Part shown: positions 52,260-61,702 of the stretch, in pieces
Layout: the number at the start of each line of letters is the position of its first letter
Numbering within the stretch: the first letter of the stretch is position 1
Position numbers and translations under genes: made by a program
Source of the DNA: Paenibacillus farraposensis
GTDB lineage: Bacteria; Bacillota; Bacilli; Paenibacillales; Paenibacillaceae
Assembly: GCF_020736845.1 (NCBI RefSeq)
Contig: NZ_JAFFQR010000112.1
Location: 186,001 to 250,000 of the forward strand
Direction: 5' to 3'
DNA length: 64,000 nucleotides
Notes under the pieces: generated by a model
What the model was told of the DNA's origin: nothing
Databases searched by the model: none
The model's input: the letters and a program-made list of their open reading frames with translations, nothing else

Positions 52260-53189
52260 TCATTCTATCTTCATACTTCCTTTTGCAGCAACTGCACTGC
52301 TCTGAAGACCAAAATATTGCAGCAAAAAAGTACGAAACGATTTGGCTACCAACGGAAGCTTGTCATCTCTGCGGTGAATTAGGCCAATCGTTCTCGTTAC
52401 CTCCGGATCAACGATTGACACCCTTGCCGGCTGAAGCGGATTGGTCTGAAATAAAGCCATTTCAGGCAAAAGACTGACCCCCATACCGGCTGCAACCAAT
52501 CCGCGAATCGTATCCGTCTCTTCGCCTTCAAAGGCGATATCCGGTGTAAATCCGGCCTCTAGACAAGCCTGCCAAACAATCGGACGAAGTGAATATCCGT
52601 CTCTGAACAGGATAAACTTTTCCCCTTTAAGCTGATCCAACCTGATATGTTCAGCTGTAGCCAGAGAATGATTAGGCGGCAGGACCGCGAACAGCTCCTC
52701 GGTCAGTACCACATCCCCCTCAACATGATCATGACGCTCTGGAAAAGGAGATACAAAAGCCAAATCCACCTCACCCGCTGATACGTCACGAATCAAGCTT
52801 GGATACATCCCCTGTTTAAATCGGAATTTAACATTGGGATACTTCTTTCGAAACTCAGCTACCACCGTAGGAATAAGATGAATCCCCAAGCTGTGTGGAA
52901 AGCCAATACGAATTTCGCCTCTTTCCGGGTCCAAAAACTCATGCACTTCCAAAACAGCCTGTTCCAAATCCTTCATAATCGATTCAACCCGTTTGCAAAA
53001 TAGCTGTCCCACCGGTGTAAGCTGCAAATTGCGGCCTTTTTGCATAAAAAGGTTAACCCCCAGCTCCTCTTCCAGCTGATGAATTTGCCGACTAACCGCT
53101 GATTGCGCCACATGCAGCTCCTCAGCTGCCTGAGTGACATGTTCTTTTTGCGCTACTTTCATAAAGTATTGCAACTGTCGTAATTCCAC
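52260..53189 (-). CDS. LysR family regulator (GltC-like)
   Basis: A 309-residue LysR protein. The N-terminal helix-turn-helix reads MELRQLQYFMKVAQKEHVTQ and AAEELHVAQSAVSRQIHQLE, and the effector domain contains VDLAFVSPFPERHD and GLVAAGMGVSLLPE. The overall pattern is close to B. subtilis GltC, activator of glutamate synthase genes, but gltAB is not in the window. GTG start with GGAG eleven bases upstream. The ligand and targets are unproven. Confidence 0.88.
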   Translation of the reverse strand: MELRQLQYFMKVAQKEHVTQAAEELHVAQSAVSRQIHQLEEELGVNLFMQKGRNLQLTPVGQLFCKRVESIMKDLEQAVLEVHEFLDPERGEIRIGFPHSLGIHLIPTVVAEFRKKYPNVKFRFKQGMYPSLIRDVSAGEVDLAFVSPFPERHDHVEGDVVLTEELFAVLPPNHSLATAEHIRLDQLKGEKFILFRDGYSLRPIVWQACLEAGFTPDIAFEGEETDTIRGLVAAGMGVSLLPEMALFQTNPLQPARVSIVDPEVTRTIGLIHRRDDKLPLVAKSFRTFLLQYFGLQSSAVAAKGSMKIE

Positions 53190-53284
53190 TCCGATATTCG
53201 CTCCAATCTGTTTTTCAACATCCGGAAGAAGATGTTCTTGGGCACCTTCTTCTTATTCCCCTGCTGACTTAGGTAAAGCTTTCT

Positions 53285-53908
53285 TTAGTGACGTTTGCGT
53301 TGACTTGTTAATCTAATCATCAATCCATACAGGAAAAATCCACTGAGCAAGCCGCCAAAGTGAGCGGTCCAGTTAATGTTCGCTACAGCGAAAGAAAACA
53401 GGATACCAAACCCGAGCAGTGTATACAGCGTTTTGCGCGAGGCGTCATCCATGAGTGCTCGTTGAAACAGGGCAACGTACAAAAACGCACCATAAATACC
53501 ATATATCGCCCCTGAGGCTCCTACAGAGATGGTCGTTTCGGCTAGCATATTGTAATGTGCGATGGACATTACGTTTCCTACGACACCTGTGACCAGATAC
53601 AGCAGCACATAGCGAAGAGATCCCAGCAAGCGCTCCAACGGTGGAGCAAAAACGAGAATCGCAAAGGAGTTAAACAAAAGATGATCGAAACCCGCGTGTA
53701 AAAAGATGGCTGACACATAACGCCATAACTGATCCGAGAAAGGCGTCTCATTGATCAGAGCACCGTACCGGATCAGCGTTAAGCTATTCTGCGATCCCCC
53801 CTGTACCGTGAGCACAATAAACATCGCAATATTGATGAGCAAAATCAGACAGGTTACCGGGTAAAAACGCAAATAACTTTTCCAGTTCTCATAACGTAAA
53901 AAAATCAA
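53285..53908 (-). CDS. Rhomboid family intramembrane serine protease
   Basis: A 207-residue six-helix rhomboid. The catalytic dyad is Ser132 in GASGAIYG and His183 in TAHFGGLLSG; the oxyanion Asn80 lies in HLLFNSFA. It cleaves membrane proteins within or near their membrane helices. TTG start with GGAAGGA upstream. Single gene; the substrate is unknown. Confidence 0.92.
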   Translation of the reverse strand: MIFLRYENWKSYLRFYPVTCLILLINIAMFIVLTVQGGSQNSLTLIRYGALINETPFSDQLWRYVSAIFLHAGFDHLLFNSFAILVFAPPLERLLGSLRYVLLYLVTGVVGNVMSIAHYNMLAETTISVGASGAIYGIYGAFLYVALFQRALMDDASRKTLYTLLGFGILFSFAVANINWTAHFGGLLSGFFLYGLMIRLTSQRKRH

Positions 53909-54027
53909 GGCAATCCTTCCTTCATTGGTGTCTCCACCTTATTCAAATTGGACAATGTCTTTTATAAAAGATTATAATAGATTTCGGCAACGATAACCAA
54001 TGCTAAAAACCAAGGAGGCTATTACAT

Positions 54028-54546
54028 ATGGCACAAGAACGAACCGGAGCTGCTACTTTTAAAGGCAATTCTTTGACGCTCATCGGTCCTGAGCTGAAAA
54101 TTGGAGATCAGGCGCCTGATTTCAAATTGCAGAAAAACTTGCTGGAATCAGCCACACTTCAAGACTTTGCAGGCAAAGTCAAACTAATCAGTGTAGTTCC
54201 TTCTTTGGATACAGGCGTGTGCGACGCGCAAACTCGCCGTTTCAACCAGGAGGCGGGTTCCTTTGGCGACCAAGTCGTAGTGCTGACGGTCAGCGTGGAC
54301 CTTCCGTTCGCTCAAGCACGCTGGTGCGGAGCTGCGGGTATTGACCGCGTATTGACACTGTCCGACTACAAGGATCATTCCTTCGGCGAAGCTTATGGGG
54401 TATTTATCAAGGAATTCCACTTGGACCATCGGGCTATTTTTGTTATTGACCAAAATGACAAAATCACTTACGTAGAATACTTGAGCGAAATGTCCGAGCA
54501 TCCTGACTATGATCAAGCGATTGCAGCAGTGAAAAAACTCGTCTAA
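54028..54546 (+). CDS. tpx: Thiol peroxidase
   Basis: A 172-residue atypical 2-Cys peroxiredoxin. The peroxidatic Cys65 is in PSLDTGVCD and the resolving Cys100 in ARWCGA. It reduces peroxides with electrons from thioredoxin. AAGGAGG precedes the ATG. Single gene with strong terminator. Confidence 0.95.
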   Translation: MAQERTGAATFKGNSLTLIGPELKIGDQAPDFKLQKNLLESATLQDFAGKVKLISVVPSLDTGVCDAQTRRFNQEAGSFGDQVVVLTVSVDLPFAQARWCGAAGIDRVLTLSDYKDHSFGEAYGVFIKEFHLDHRAIFVIDQNDKITYVEYLSEMSEHPDYDQAIAAVKKLV

Positions 54547-54561
54547 ATGAAGGACGAATAG

Positions 54562-54601
54562 TAAAAAAGCGAGTGAAGGGCGGCCTTCCTCGCTTTTTTT
54601 G
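54562..54601 (+). terminator. Terminator of tpx
   Basis: AAAAAGCGAG and CTCGCTTTTTTT with an inner GAAGG/CCTTC stem. Confidence 0.85.
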
Positions 54602-54637
54602 AACATGACATGCTTCAACACTCTCACACTTCTACAA

Positions 54638-55030
54638 TCACTGTATGACCTTATAAGCGGATAACTTTTTATCAATCATAGCGAACAGCTGCAAAATGAT
54701 GCGATAGTTCGCACCCAGGTCCCCCAGCGATCCGCGTGACGCGGAATAAATATCCACAGCACTCCGAACTGGTGAAACAGACAGTACAGAAACTGTAATG
54801 TCCATAGTTCTGCCGAACGCCGTTCGCTTCTCTAACGTAATCTCACCTACGGATGCTACCTCATGAAGTACCTTGTAGCCAGGAATCTTTTTTAAGATGG
54901 ATAAAACCTCTTCCCAAGCCTTGTCTTTCGATAAGTTATAATAGCGTGTCTTCATTTGGGGGTCCTTGGCCCGGTCGCTTGTACCTTCTTGGCTGCGGAC
55001 AATCCCTACCAGAGTCCTTTTCAACGACAA
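54638..55030 (-). CDS. DUF1499 family protein
   Basis: A 130-residue soluble protein of the DUF1499 type, recognised by the ending SRGSLGDLGANYRII..LF and the VSVLSVSPVRSAVDIYSASR strand region. TTG at 55030 follows GGAGGAA. Function unknown; it is convergent with tpx. Confidence 0.75.
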   Translation of the reverse strand: MSLKRTLVGIVRSQEGTSDRAKDPQMKTRYYNLSKDKAWEEVLSILKKIPGYKVLHEVASVGEITLEKRTAFGRTMDITVSVLSVSPVRSAVDIYSASRGSLGDLGANYRIILQLFAMIDKKLSAYKVIQ

Positions 55031-55191
55031 GACATTTCCTCCTTCACGATCATCGTTGCCATCATATGGCACATCGGTTTGGCTTTTGCTGCAAGCGCTT
55101 TATAAAATACGATAAGCAACCAAAAGTGAGCCGATCATACCTGTGGTATGCGATTGAGTACCTTATGTCTTAGTTTAACATTGTTGTATGC

Positions 55192-55436
55192 AAAAACACC
55201 CTGTTTCTACATAAGGCAGAACCAGAGTGTGTTCATTCCATTATGGAATACCCGCCATGCCGTCCGACCATAGCGTCTTCTGAACCTGCTTTAGCAGGTG
55301 GGTGACCGCAGAACAAACTTTTGAAGTCCCCTTGTCAGGAATTGACAGGGCTTTTCAGCTATTTATCGTATAAGTCTCCCTAGACATTGTCATTGGTTCA
55401 AAACAACAAATGACCGTAACGCACATCGCAGGATGT
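55192..55436 (-). ncRNA. ssrS: Probable 6S RNA with promoter and terminator
   Basis: No gene is present in this 300-bp gap. On the minus strand a promoter (TATAAT at 55448-55443) would start a transcript near 55436 beginning GTCACATCC. It contains CTGCGGTCACCCACCTGC, the hairpin ACCTGC/GCAGGT, and GGACGGCATGGCGGG, which resemble the 3' half of 6S RNA. It ends in a hairpin with T-run at 55232-55192. 6S RNA binds the sigma-A holoenzyme and dampens transcription in stationary phase. The class is judged by eye; mature ends are not fixed. Confidence 0.6.
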
Positions 55437-55495
55437 GACTTTATTATAACGCCTCTCCCTCAAAAAGTAAATGCTAAGGGAAATCTGTTTTATTT

Positions 55496-56257
55496 TTAGG
55501 AGTTATCACTTTTTTTGTCTTCAGAGCCTTCCTTCTCCTCATTTTTCCGTTTCATCTTTTCCATCTGATCCTGCATTTTGAGGAATGTTCCGTAAAAATT
55601 AAAGAAAGCAAACCAGGCAATTACGCTGCCGATAAAAAATAGAAACAGCACGGGATATTTGACCCCAATAAATATAACAACCGCGCTGCCAAGCATGGTG
55701 GAAAATACACGGAATGGTCTGATTAGCGTCAGTAAAACCGCATTTTTAATCATTTGACCGATAGACATATGGTAATGAGCGATCATTGAAAAGAAGTTAA
55801 ACATCGACACAAGCAAAATAATGATGAGAATAAGCATGATAACGCCTACGATCTGCAGATTGCTAAACTGTGCCATATATACGGTATAGTCCACATACAT
55901 GATAACAAGCAGTAACGTATAAAAAATGCCCCCGATCAGGCTCTGCTTATAATTCTCCTTGTATCCTTTAAAAAAAGTCCGAAACACACCGGTATCCGTA
56001 TCACCCATTACCCATTTGCGAACAACCGTGAACATAGCCGATGTGGCTGGAAACAGAGTAAGCGGTGTCAAAAAAGCCAATGCCCAGTTCATTTGCAAGG
56101 ATTCATTAGCCAAATTCTGATTCATGACAAATAGCTTGAGTATGAGACAAAATATAAAAGGCGACGAACATAACACCCATAATAAATTGGTAGCCGCCAG
56201 TCGGGTAATCCATTCCGTCAGGCGATAAATACCACCCATAGCTCCTTTAAACTCCAA
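55496..56257 (-). CDS. YesL/DUF624 family membrane protein
   Basis: A 253-residue protein with about five membrane segments and the DUF624 pattern (YRLTEWITRLAATNLLWVL near the start; VFRTFFKGYKENYKQS in the middle). The C-terminus is a long charged tail (KMKRKNEEKEGSEDKKSD). Such proteins often accompany sugar transporters, but none adjoins here. TTG start with GGGAGAG upstream. Function unknown. Confidence 0.85.
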   Translation of the reverse strand: MEFKGAMGGIYRLTEWITRLAATNLLWVLCSSPFIFCLILKLFVMNQNLANESLQMNWALAFLTPLTLFPATSAMFTVVRKWVMGDTDTGVFRTFFKGYKENYKQSLIGGIFYTLLLVIMYVDYTVYMAQFSNLQIVGVIMLILIIILLVSMFNFFSMIAHYHMSIGQMIKNAVLLTLIRPFRVFSTMLGSAVVIFIGVKYPVLFLFFIGSVIAWFAFFNFYGTFLKMQDQMEKMKRKNEEKEGSEDKKSDNS

Positions 56258-56631
56258 TGCTAGTCTCTCCCTCCGTAACCCTTAGCCATTCCAAGACTCA
56301 TGATGTTGCTATGCCTATAATACCGACTGTTGACTATATCATACCGTATATCCTCCCTGGTACGCCAGTGAAATCCCAGGCTGCTCGTCACAACAGGTTC
56401 TTTTGCCAAGAAGGGAGTTATTAAGCTAACTTCGTTCCGATTCCTTTGTTTCTCCACTTTTTTGATCTCTAATATCTTCAACAAGAGCATATTCATTCCA
56501 AACAATGAAACCCTCGCTCGGCTTGTTAAAATCATTTAGATTAGAGTGCGTCATTTTTTTAATCATCTCGATCTCCCTTTATTCCTGCAGATTAAGTAAG
56601 AAGAAACGCTGCTTGGCGAAGATAAAGCCAA
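56258..56631. other. Intergenic stretch upstream of the YesL-like gene
   Basis: A 374-bp gap. A 91-codon minus-strand frame fills much of it but has no ribosome site and an unlikely composition. It probably holds the promoter and leader of the gene downstream. Confidence 0.4.
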
Positions 56632-56671
56632 ATGAAAAGCCGAAGTGAGTACTCGCTTCGGCTTTTCATTA
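56632..56671. terminator. Terminator of cshA
   Basis: AATGAAAAGCCGAAG and CTTCGGCTTTTCATT form a perfect 15-bp stem. Confidence 0.85.
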
Positions 56672-56680
56672 TATAATTTT

Positions 56681-58252
56681 TTACTCGGAAGAGGAATCTT
56701 CACGTCTTGCAGGACGACGAATTTCTCCATTGTTGCTTGAACGTGGTTTGCGATCTCCATTGTAGCGGCTTCCGGAATCGCGGTTGTAGCCGCCTTCTTT
56801 GCCACGGTTATAACCGCCATATCCACCTTTACCGCCACTGCCGCCGGAACGATTGGAATTATATCCGTTGCTGCGACCATAGTTGGACGGCTTGCGGCCA
56901 CCGGAACGAACGTCTGGCTTGCGGCGTTTTGCGCGGATTGGATCTTCCGGAGTCAGCTCAATGGAAGCTTCTCTCTTCTCGCCAGTCATCAACTTCAGAG
57001 CTGCGGACAGAAGTTGTACGGAATCATATTGCTCCAGCATTTGAATAGCCAGACCTTTATACTCGTTCAACTCGCCTTTTTCCACAACCTCCAGGAGACG
57101 TTCTGCAATGATACGTTGTTTGCCTTCAAGCGCTTCAGCCAATGTTGGAAGCGGCTTGCGTGGAATGCGGTGACGGGTTACACGTTCGATGAAATGCAAA
57201 TGATCAATTTCACGAGGCGTTACGAAAGACCAAGCTTCCCCTTCTTTACCAGCACGTCCAGTACGTCCGATCCGGTGAACATAGCTTTCCGGGTCTTGCG
57301 GCAGGTCAAAGTTCACAACGTGAGTAACGCCGGAAACGTCCAAACCACGAGCAGCTACGTCCGTTGCTACCAGCACATCAATGCTTCCATCGCGGAATTT
57401 ACGCATAACAGCATCACGTTGATTTTGAGACAAGTCACCATGCAGACCATCGGCAGAATATCCGCGTTTTTGCAGGGCTTCAGCCAGCTCATCTACCCGA
57501 CGCTTGGTACGGCCGAATACGATGGCGAGTTCTGGGGATTCCATGTCGATCAGACGGCTCAATGCTTCGAATTTTTGCCGCTCAGGAACTTCGATATAGG
57601 CCTGTTCAATCAGTGGAGCGCTAACTTGCTTAGGAATAACCGAAACATGCTCAGGATCTTTGAGGAATTGTTCAGCCAATCTTTTAATATTAGGAGGCAT
57701 TGTAGCTGAGAAAAGCATCGTTTGACGCTCGTCCGGAACTTGCTTCAGAATGGATTGGATATCCTCCATGAAGCCCATATCCAGCATTTCATCCGCTTCA
57801 TCCAAAACAACCGTGTTTACATCTTCCAGCTTAATCGTTTTGCGGTTAATATGGTCGAGCAAGCGACCTGGTGTACCAATGATGATTTGAGGTTTCTTTT
57901 TCAAAGCGCGAATCTGGCGCACGATATCTTGACCGCCATAGATCGGCAAAGTGCGAAGGCCCTTAAAGCGGGACAGTTTTTCGATTTCTTCAGCCACCTG
58001 AATCGCAAGCTCACGGGTCGGAGCCATAATCAGCGCTCTAATTTTTTCGTCGTTTCTGGCAATTTTACTGATCAGCGGAATGCCAAAAGCGGCGGTTTTA
58101 CCAGTACCTGTCTGGGCTTGACCAATCATGTCTTTACCTTGCAACGCGATTGGAATGGATTTGGCTTGTATTGGGGTAGCTTCTTCAAAACCAAGCTCCG
58201 TAATCGCCTGAATTACTTTAGGTTCAAGATCAAATTCTGCAAATGTCGTCAA
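56681..58252 (-). CDS. cshA: DEAD-box RNA helicase CshA
   Basis: A 523-residue helicase. All core motifs are visible: Q motif ([12 protein letters not shown]), Walker [19 protein letters not shown] in [13 protein letters not shown], and in lobe two [11 protein letters not shown] and [11 protein letters not shown] dimerisation/RNA-binding region precedes an Arg/Gly/Tyr/Asn-rich tail with repeated GGY and GGYNR units, likely disordered and RNA-binding. It unwinds RNA in mRNA decay and ribosome assembly. The start is TTG after AAGGAG; a 300-bp leader upstream could carry cold control, but nothing specific is seen. Confidence 0.94.
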   Translation of the reverse strand: MTTFAEFDLEPKVIQAITELGFEEATPIQAKSIPIALQGKDMIGQAQTGTGKTAAFGIPLISKIARNDEKIRALIMAPTRELAIQVAEEIEKLSRFKGLRTLPIYGGQDIVRQIRALKKKPQIIIGTPGRLLDHINRKTIKLEDVNTVVLDEADEMLDMGFMEDIQSILKQVPDERQTMLFSATMPPNIKRLAEQFLKDPEHVSVIPKQVSAPLIEQAYIEVPERQKFEALSRLIDMESPELAIVFGRTKRRVDELAEALQKRGYSADGLHGDLSQNQRDAVMRKFRDGSIDVLVATDVAARGLDVSGVTHVVNFDLPQDPESYVHRIGRTGRAGKEGEAWSFVTPREIDHLHFIERVTRHRIPRKPLPTLAEALEGKQRIIAERLLEVVEKGELNEYKGLAIQMLEQYDSVQLLSAALKLMTGEKREASIELTPEDPIRAKRRKPDVRSGGRKPSNYGRSNGYNSNRSGGSGGKGGYGGYNRGKEGGYNRDSGSRYNGDRKPRSSNNGEIRRPARREDSSSE

Positions 58253-58582
58253 ATTTATTCATACTCCTTCATAATGGTGGATGTGGTGGACAATCCACAA
58301 TGTTGTCTGTATTCTTAAGTAGCGATATTATTGTATAAGTTTTCCCCATACAGTGGCAGTTTATTTGGGCTTATAACTGCGACAGACTGTAATAAACCCG
58401 GGGAACCCTATCTGATACATCTTAAACGCATTTACCATTTTCATTTTAAAACAGTTTAAATTTTAAATGTTTCTCTAGACACAGGTCCCTACTCAAGAAT
58501 ATCCACATCGCATTATAGCATAGAACATTTCATGAATACCAGCAAGTTGCTTCCCCCAAAATTTAAATGAGGTGAAAAAAAG
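58253..58582. other. Divergent gap cshA-yitT
   Basis: A 330-bp promoter region. A short ATGGTGGA/TCCACAAT imperfect repeat lies just upstream of cshA. No gene and no known riboswitch are seen. Confidence 0.4.
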
Positions 58583-59404
58583 TTGTTAAAAATAGTGTTA
58601 AACTGCTTTACTGTCATTCTTGGAGCCGCTGCCATAGCTTGCGGTTTTAATCTGTTTCTCGTGCCGCATCACATGTTGAGCGGCGGGGTAGCCGGACTTT
58701 CCATGTTAATCGGCTATTTCACAACATTCAATATCAGCACCATGTATCTTGTCATCAATATCCCGATGCTTATTGCAGGCTGGTTTATCTTGGGCAAGCG
58801 TTTTATTAGCCTGAGCATTTTATCCGTTGTCGCTACAACATGGATTTTGACCTTGATTCCAGTGCAATCTGTCGTATCGGACACACTGCTGGCGTCCGTC
58901 TTTGGCGGGGTGCTGATCGGTGTTGGAGCTGGAATTTCCTTTCGGGTGGGAGGGTCTACCGGGGGTTTTGACATTATCGGCTCCATCGTTACCCGTTATC
59001 GTGATTTCCCTGTAGGAACTGTACTCGTCGGCTTGAATGGGCTGGTCATTCTCGCGGCAGGATATTTGAACAAGGATTGGAATATTGCGCTGGCATCGAT
59101 GTTAACCATTTTCGTGACTGGCAAAGTACTGGATCAAATTTACGTAAGTCATACGAAAATTACGGTTTACATCGTTACAGAACACACCGATAAGCTGTTA
59201 AAACGGATGTTGGCTACACCACGTGGTGTCAGTAAAATCAAAATTGAAGGTGCATTCTCACATATGGAAAAGGATATGCTAATGACTGTGACGACACGCT
59301 ACGAGCTAGTGGAGTTAAAACGAATCATTAAGCAAGTGGACCCGTCTGCTTTCGTTAACATTGTAGAAACAGTTGGAGTCATGGGCTCCTTCCGCCGAAG
59401 ATAA
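58583..59404 (+). CDS. yitT: YitT family membrane protein
   Basis: A 273-residue protein with five to six membrane helices (DUF161 repeats; GVAGLSMLIGY and FRVGGSTGGFDIIG) followed by a cytoplasmic DUF2179 domain (KITVYIVTEHTDKLLK to the end). The family is widespread in Firmicutes and of unknown transport role. TTG start with GAGGTGA upstream. Confidence 0.9.
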   Translation: MLKIVLNCFTVILGAAAIACGFNLFLVPHHMLSGGVAGLSMLIGYFTTFNISTMYLVINIPMLIAGWFILGKRFISLSILSVVATTWILTLIPVQSVVSDTLLASVFGGVLIGVGAGISFRVGGSTGGFDIIGSIVTRYRDFPVGTVLVGLNGLVILAAGYLNKDWNIALASMLTIFVTGKVLDQIYVSHTKITVYIVTEHTDKLLKRMLATPRGVSKIKIEGAFSHMEKDMLMTVTTRYELVELKRIIKQVDPSAFVNIVETVGVMGSFRRR

Positions 59405-59570
59405 GCGTGCATCCAAGTGTCAAAATACAGTTTCTGTGGTACACTATAGATGGCTGTTCCTTCAGTCTGTTTAAGACCAGCTTTACCTGCTATTTCACAG
59501 GCACTTTGCTTTTCCGATTCGTAATGAATGATTCTTTTGGAATGATTCCGAGCAGGAAAGGGTGATTTTT

Positions 59571-59765
59571 GTGGAAATGGAAACGGTAAAACTGTCCGAT
59601 ATTGTCTTAAGATGGTATCCGGAAATGCTCCCTTCTCTCAAACAGAATGAGCTGAACTCAATGATTGTCCTTCGGGATGGTATGTCCATACTTAAGCAGG
59701 CGGATGCGCTAGAAATTATTCAGTACAGTATTTGTGAGCATCAGAATAATCATTTTCTCCAATAA
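59571..59765 (+). CDS. Small conserved hypothetical protein
   Basis: A 64-residue protein starting at GTG 59571 (AGGAAAGGG eight bases upstream); ATG 59577 is also possible. It is helical, with VLRWYPEMLPSLKQNELNSM and ALEIIQYSICEHQNNHF. No domain is recognised. A promoter-like TACACTATAG lies about 130 bp upstream. Confidence 0.55.
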   Translation: MEMETVKLSDIVLRWYPEMLPSLKQNELNSMIVLRDGMSILKQADALEIIQYSICEHQNNHFLQ

Positions 59766-60009
59766 ATTTCTTTACCCCGTGCCGCTTTTTCCGGTTGCCT
59801 TCACAGCCGCGAAGAAGCGGCATTATTTATGTGCAGAAACAGATTCATCGCGCGAACCTTGGGTTAATCATATAAGAGTTAGAATGACGGATACAGTCTT
59901 TTTTGTTGCTGTTCAAATACTACGGTATCCCTTACAATAATACTTGACATGTTATGATATATCCTGTGATATATCTTCATGATCATTTTTTAGTAAATGA
60001 GGAAACAAA

Positions 60010-61380
60010 ATGCAATTAACACTTTCAATAGGCCAGAAGTGGAGACAGTTTTTTTACATTTTACTGCCCATTCTGATTACACAGCTCGCGTTATCCGCCA
60101 TGACTTTCTTTGATACCAATATGTCCGGGCACTTTTCCCCTGCCGATCTGGCCGGTGTAGCCATCGGTGTAAGTCTGTGGATTCCCGTGCAAACAGGTCT
60201 CAATGGCATATTGATGGCAATCACGCCGATTGTGTCCCAGTTGGTCGGGGCACAGCACAAAGATAAAGTTTCCTACTATGTCATTCAAGCGCTTTGGCTC
60301 TCTCTCGTACTGTCCATCCTTGTTCTTATTGCAGGCATTTTTCTCATCAATCCAATTCTGAACAGCATGAAATTGGAGCCGAGAGTTCATAATGTGGCTT
60401 TTTACTATCTCTTTTCGATGGCATTTGGCATTATTCCATTATTCGCCTACACTGTACTGCGAAGCTTTATGGATGCCTTGGGACAAACCCGCTTTACCAT
60501 GATGATCACGCTCATATCCCTCCCCATCAATATCCTGTTGAACTACTTGCTTATTTACGGGAATTGGGGTTTTCCCCGTCTGGGGGGTGTGGGTTCCGGG
60601 GCGGCAACCGCCACCACCTATTGGATCATTATGCTAATTGCTGGCATCACTGCGCATCGGGGAAAGAAATTTGCCGAATACCGAATTTTCAGCAAAATTT
60701 ACGGAATCGCGGCCAGTGCCTGGAAAGAGCTTATCCATATTGGCGTGCCGATTGGATTTGCTATATTTTTCGAGACTGCCATTTTCTCTGCCGTCACTCT
60801 CTTGATGAGCAGTTATAATACGGTTACCATCGCCGCTCATCAGGCGGCCATGAACTTTGCGAGCACGCTGTATATGCTCCCGCTCAGCATTTGTATGGCA
60901 CTAACGATTCTGGTCGGCTATGAAACAGGGGCCAAGCGTTCGCGTGATGCCAAAACCTATAGCGTCATGGGGATCGGCAGCGCAGTGGGGCTGTCATTGA
61001 TTACAGCTATTGGCCTGCTCATCTGGGGAGAACAGGTGGCTCGCCTTTATTCCAACGATCCGCAAGTGATTCAGTTGACTCAGCATTTTCTAATCTATGC
61101 GATTTTCTTTCAAATCTCTGACGCCATTGCCACGCCTACTCAAGGAGCGCTACGCGGGTACAAAGATGTCAATCCGGCCTTTCTGCTCACATTCCTGTCC
61201 TATTGGGTCATCGGCCTTCCCGTAGGGTATGTGCTTGCACGTTGGACGTCCTGGGGACCCTACGGCTATTGGATCGGTTTGATTACAGGTTTGGCAGTAG
61301 GCGCTATTTTGTTTCTCTGGCGTCTGATGCTGGTACAACGCCATTTTACTGTAAAAAAACAACACACAGAGGCTGTCTAG
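60010..61380 (+). CDS. MATE family efflux transporter
   Basis: A 456-residue transporter with twelve membrane helices in two similar halves. NorM-type features are FFDTNMSGHFSPADLAGVAI in helix 1-2 and the repeated QGALRGYKD region in the second half. It exports cationic drugs or metabolites in exchange for sodium or protons. GAGGAAAC precedes the ATG. The 3' end overlaps the convergent small gene by four bases. Confidence 0.92.
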   Translation: MQLTLSIGQKWRQFFYILLPILITQLALSAMTFFDTNMSGHFSPADLAGVAIGVSLWIPVQTGLNGILMAITPIVSQLVGAQHKDKVSYYVIQALWLSLVLSILVLIAGIFLINPILNSMKLEPRVHNVAFYYLFSMAFGIIPLFAYTVLRSFMDALGQTRFTMMITLISLPINILLNYLLIYGNWGFPRLGGVGSGAATATTYWIIMLIAGITAHRGKKFAEYRIFSKIYGIAASAWKELIHIGVPIGFAIFFETAIFSAVTLLMSSYNTVTIAAHQAAMNFASTLYMLPLSICMALTILVGYETGAKRSRDAKTYSVMGIGSAVGLSLITAIGLLIWGEQVARLYSNDPQVIQLTQHFLIYAIFFQISDAIATPTQGALRGYKDVNPAFLLTFLSYWVIGLPVGYVLARWTSWGPYGYWIGLITGLAVGAILFLWRLMLVQRHFTVKKQHTEAV

Positions 61381-61586
61381 CCTTTGCGTGTTTCAATTAC
61401 ATATGCTGTGCCTGCACTTATTCTTTTTTTCTCTACAATCGCTACCTCATTCAGCTTGGGGGGATACAGAAAATGCCTCTCCACATGCTGATCGATCTCT
61501 TTAAATGCCTGTTCTTCATTTTCAGCGGCAAGAATGACCGTCAAAGCTCCTTCCGAGCTGTCCACTTCGATTTTGAACAAATACAT
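61377..61586 (-). CDS. Small DUF3906-like protein
   Basis: A 69-residue protein that starts MYLFKIEVDSSEGALTVILA, with AGGAGG nine bases upstream of ATG 61586. It ends with VEKKRISAGTAYVIETRKG. It resembles a small family (DUF3906) of Bacillales by recall. Compact alpha/beta fold likely; function unknown. Confidence 0.7.
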   Translation of the reverse strand: MYLFKIEVDSSEGALTVILAAENEEQAFKEIDQHVERHFLYPPKLNEVAIVEKKRISAGTAYVIETRKG

Positions 61587-61611
61587 GTACCATTGCCTCC
61601 TCATAGCTTCA

Positions 61612-61650
61612 ATGCTAAAAAAATAGCGGATGACTCGGGTCATCCGCATA
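61612..61650 (-). terminator. Terminator of pfkA
   Basis: Minus strand GCGGATGAC-CCGA-GTCATCCGC followed by TATTTTTTT. It lies inside the leader of the downstream small gene, so that gene may get read-through transcription. Confidence 0.8.
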
Positions 61651-61702
61651 ATATTACGATGTTCCAATATTAGAACCGATCTTCGATACGTAAAGGCTAC
61701 TA

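Noticed and set aside
55085-55105. cre-like GCAAGCGCTT upstream of the DUF1499 gene
   Set aside because: Three or more mismatches to the CcpA consensus.
56260-56535. 91-codon minus-strand frame upstream of the YesL-like gene
   Set aside because: No ribosome site, odd composition and no family resemblance; more likely leader sequence.
59734-59940. 68-codon plus-strand frame upstream of the MATE gene
   Set aside because: Overlaps the end of the small hypothetical gene, no ribosome site, no protein-like pattern.
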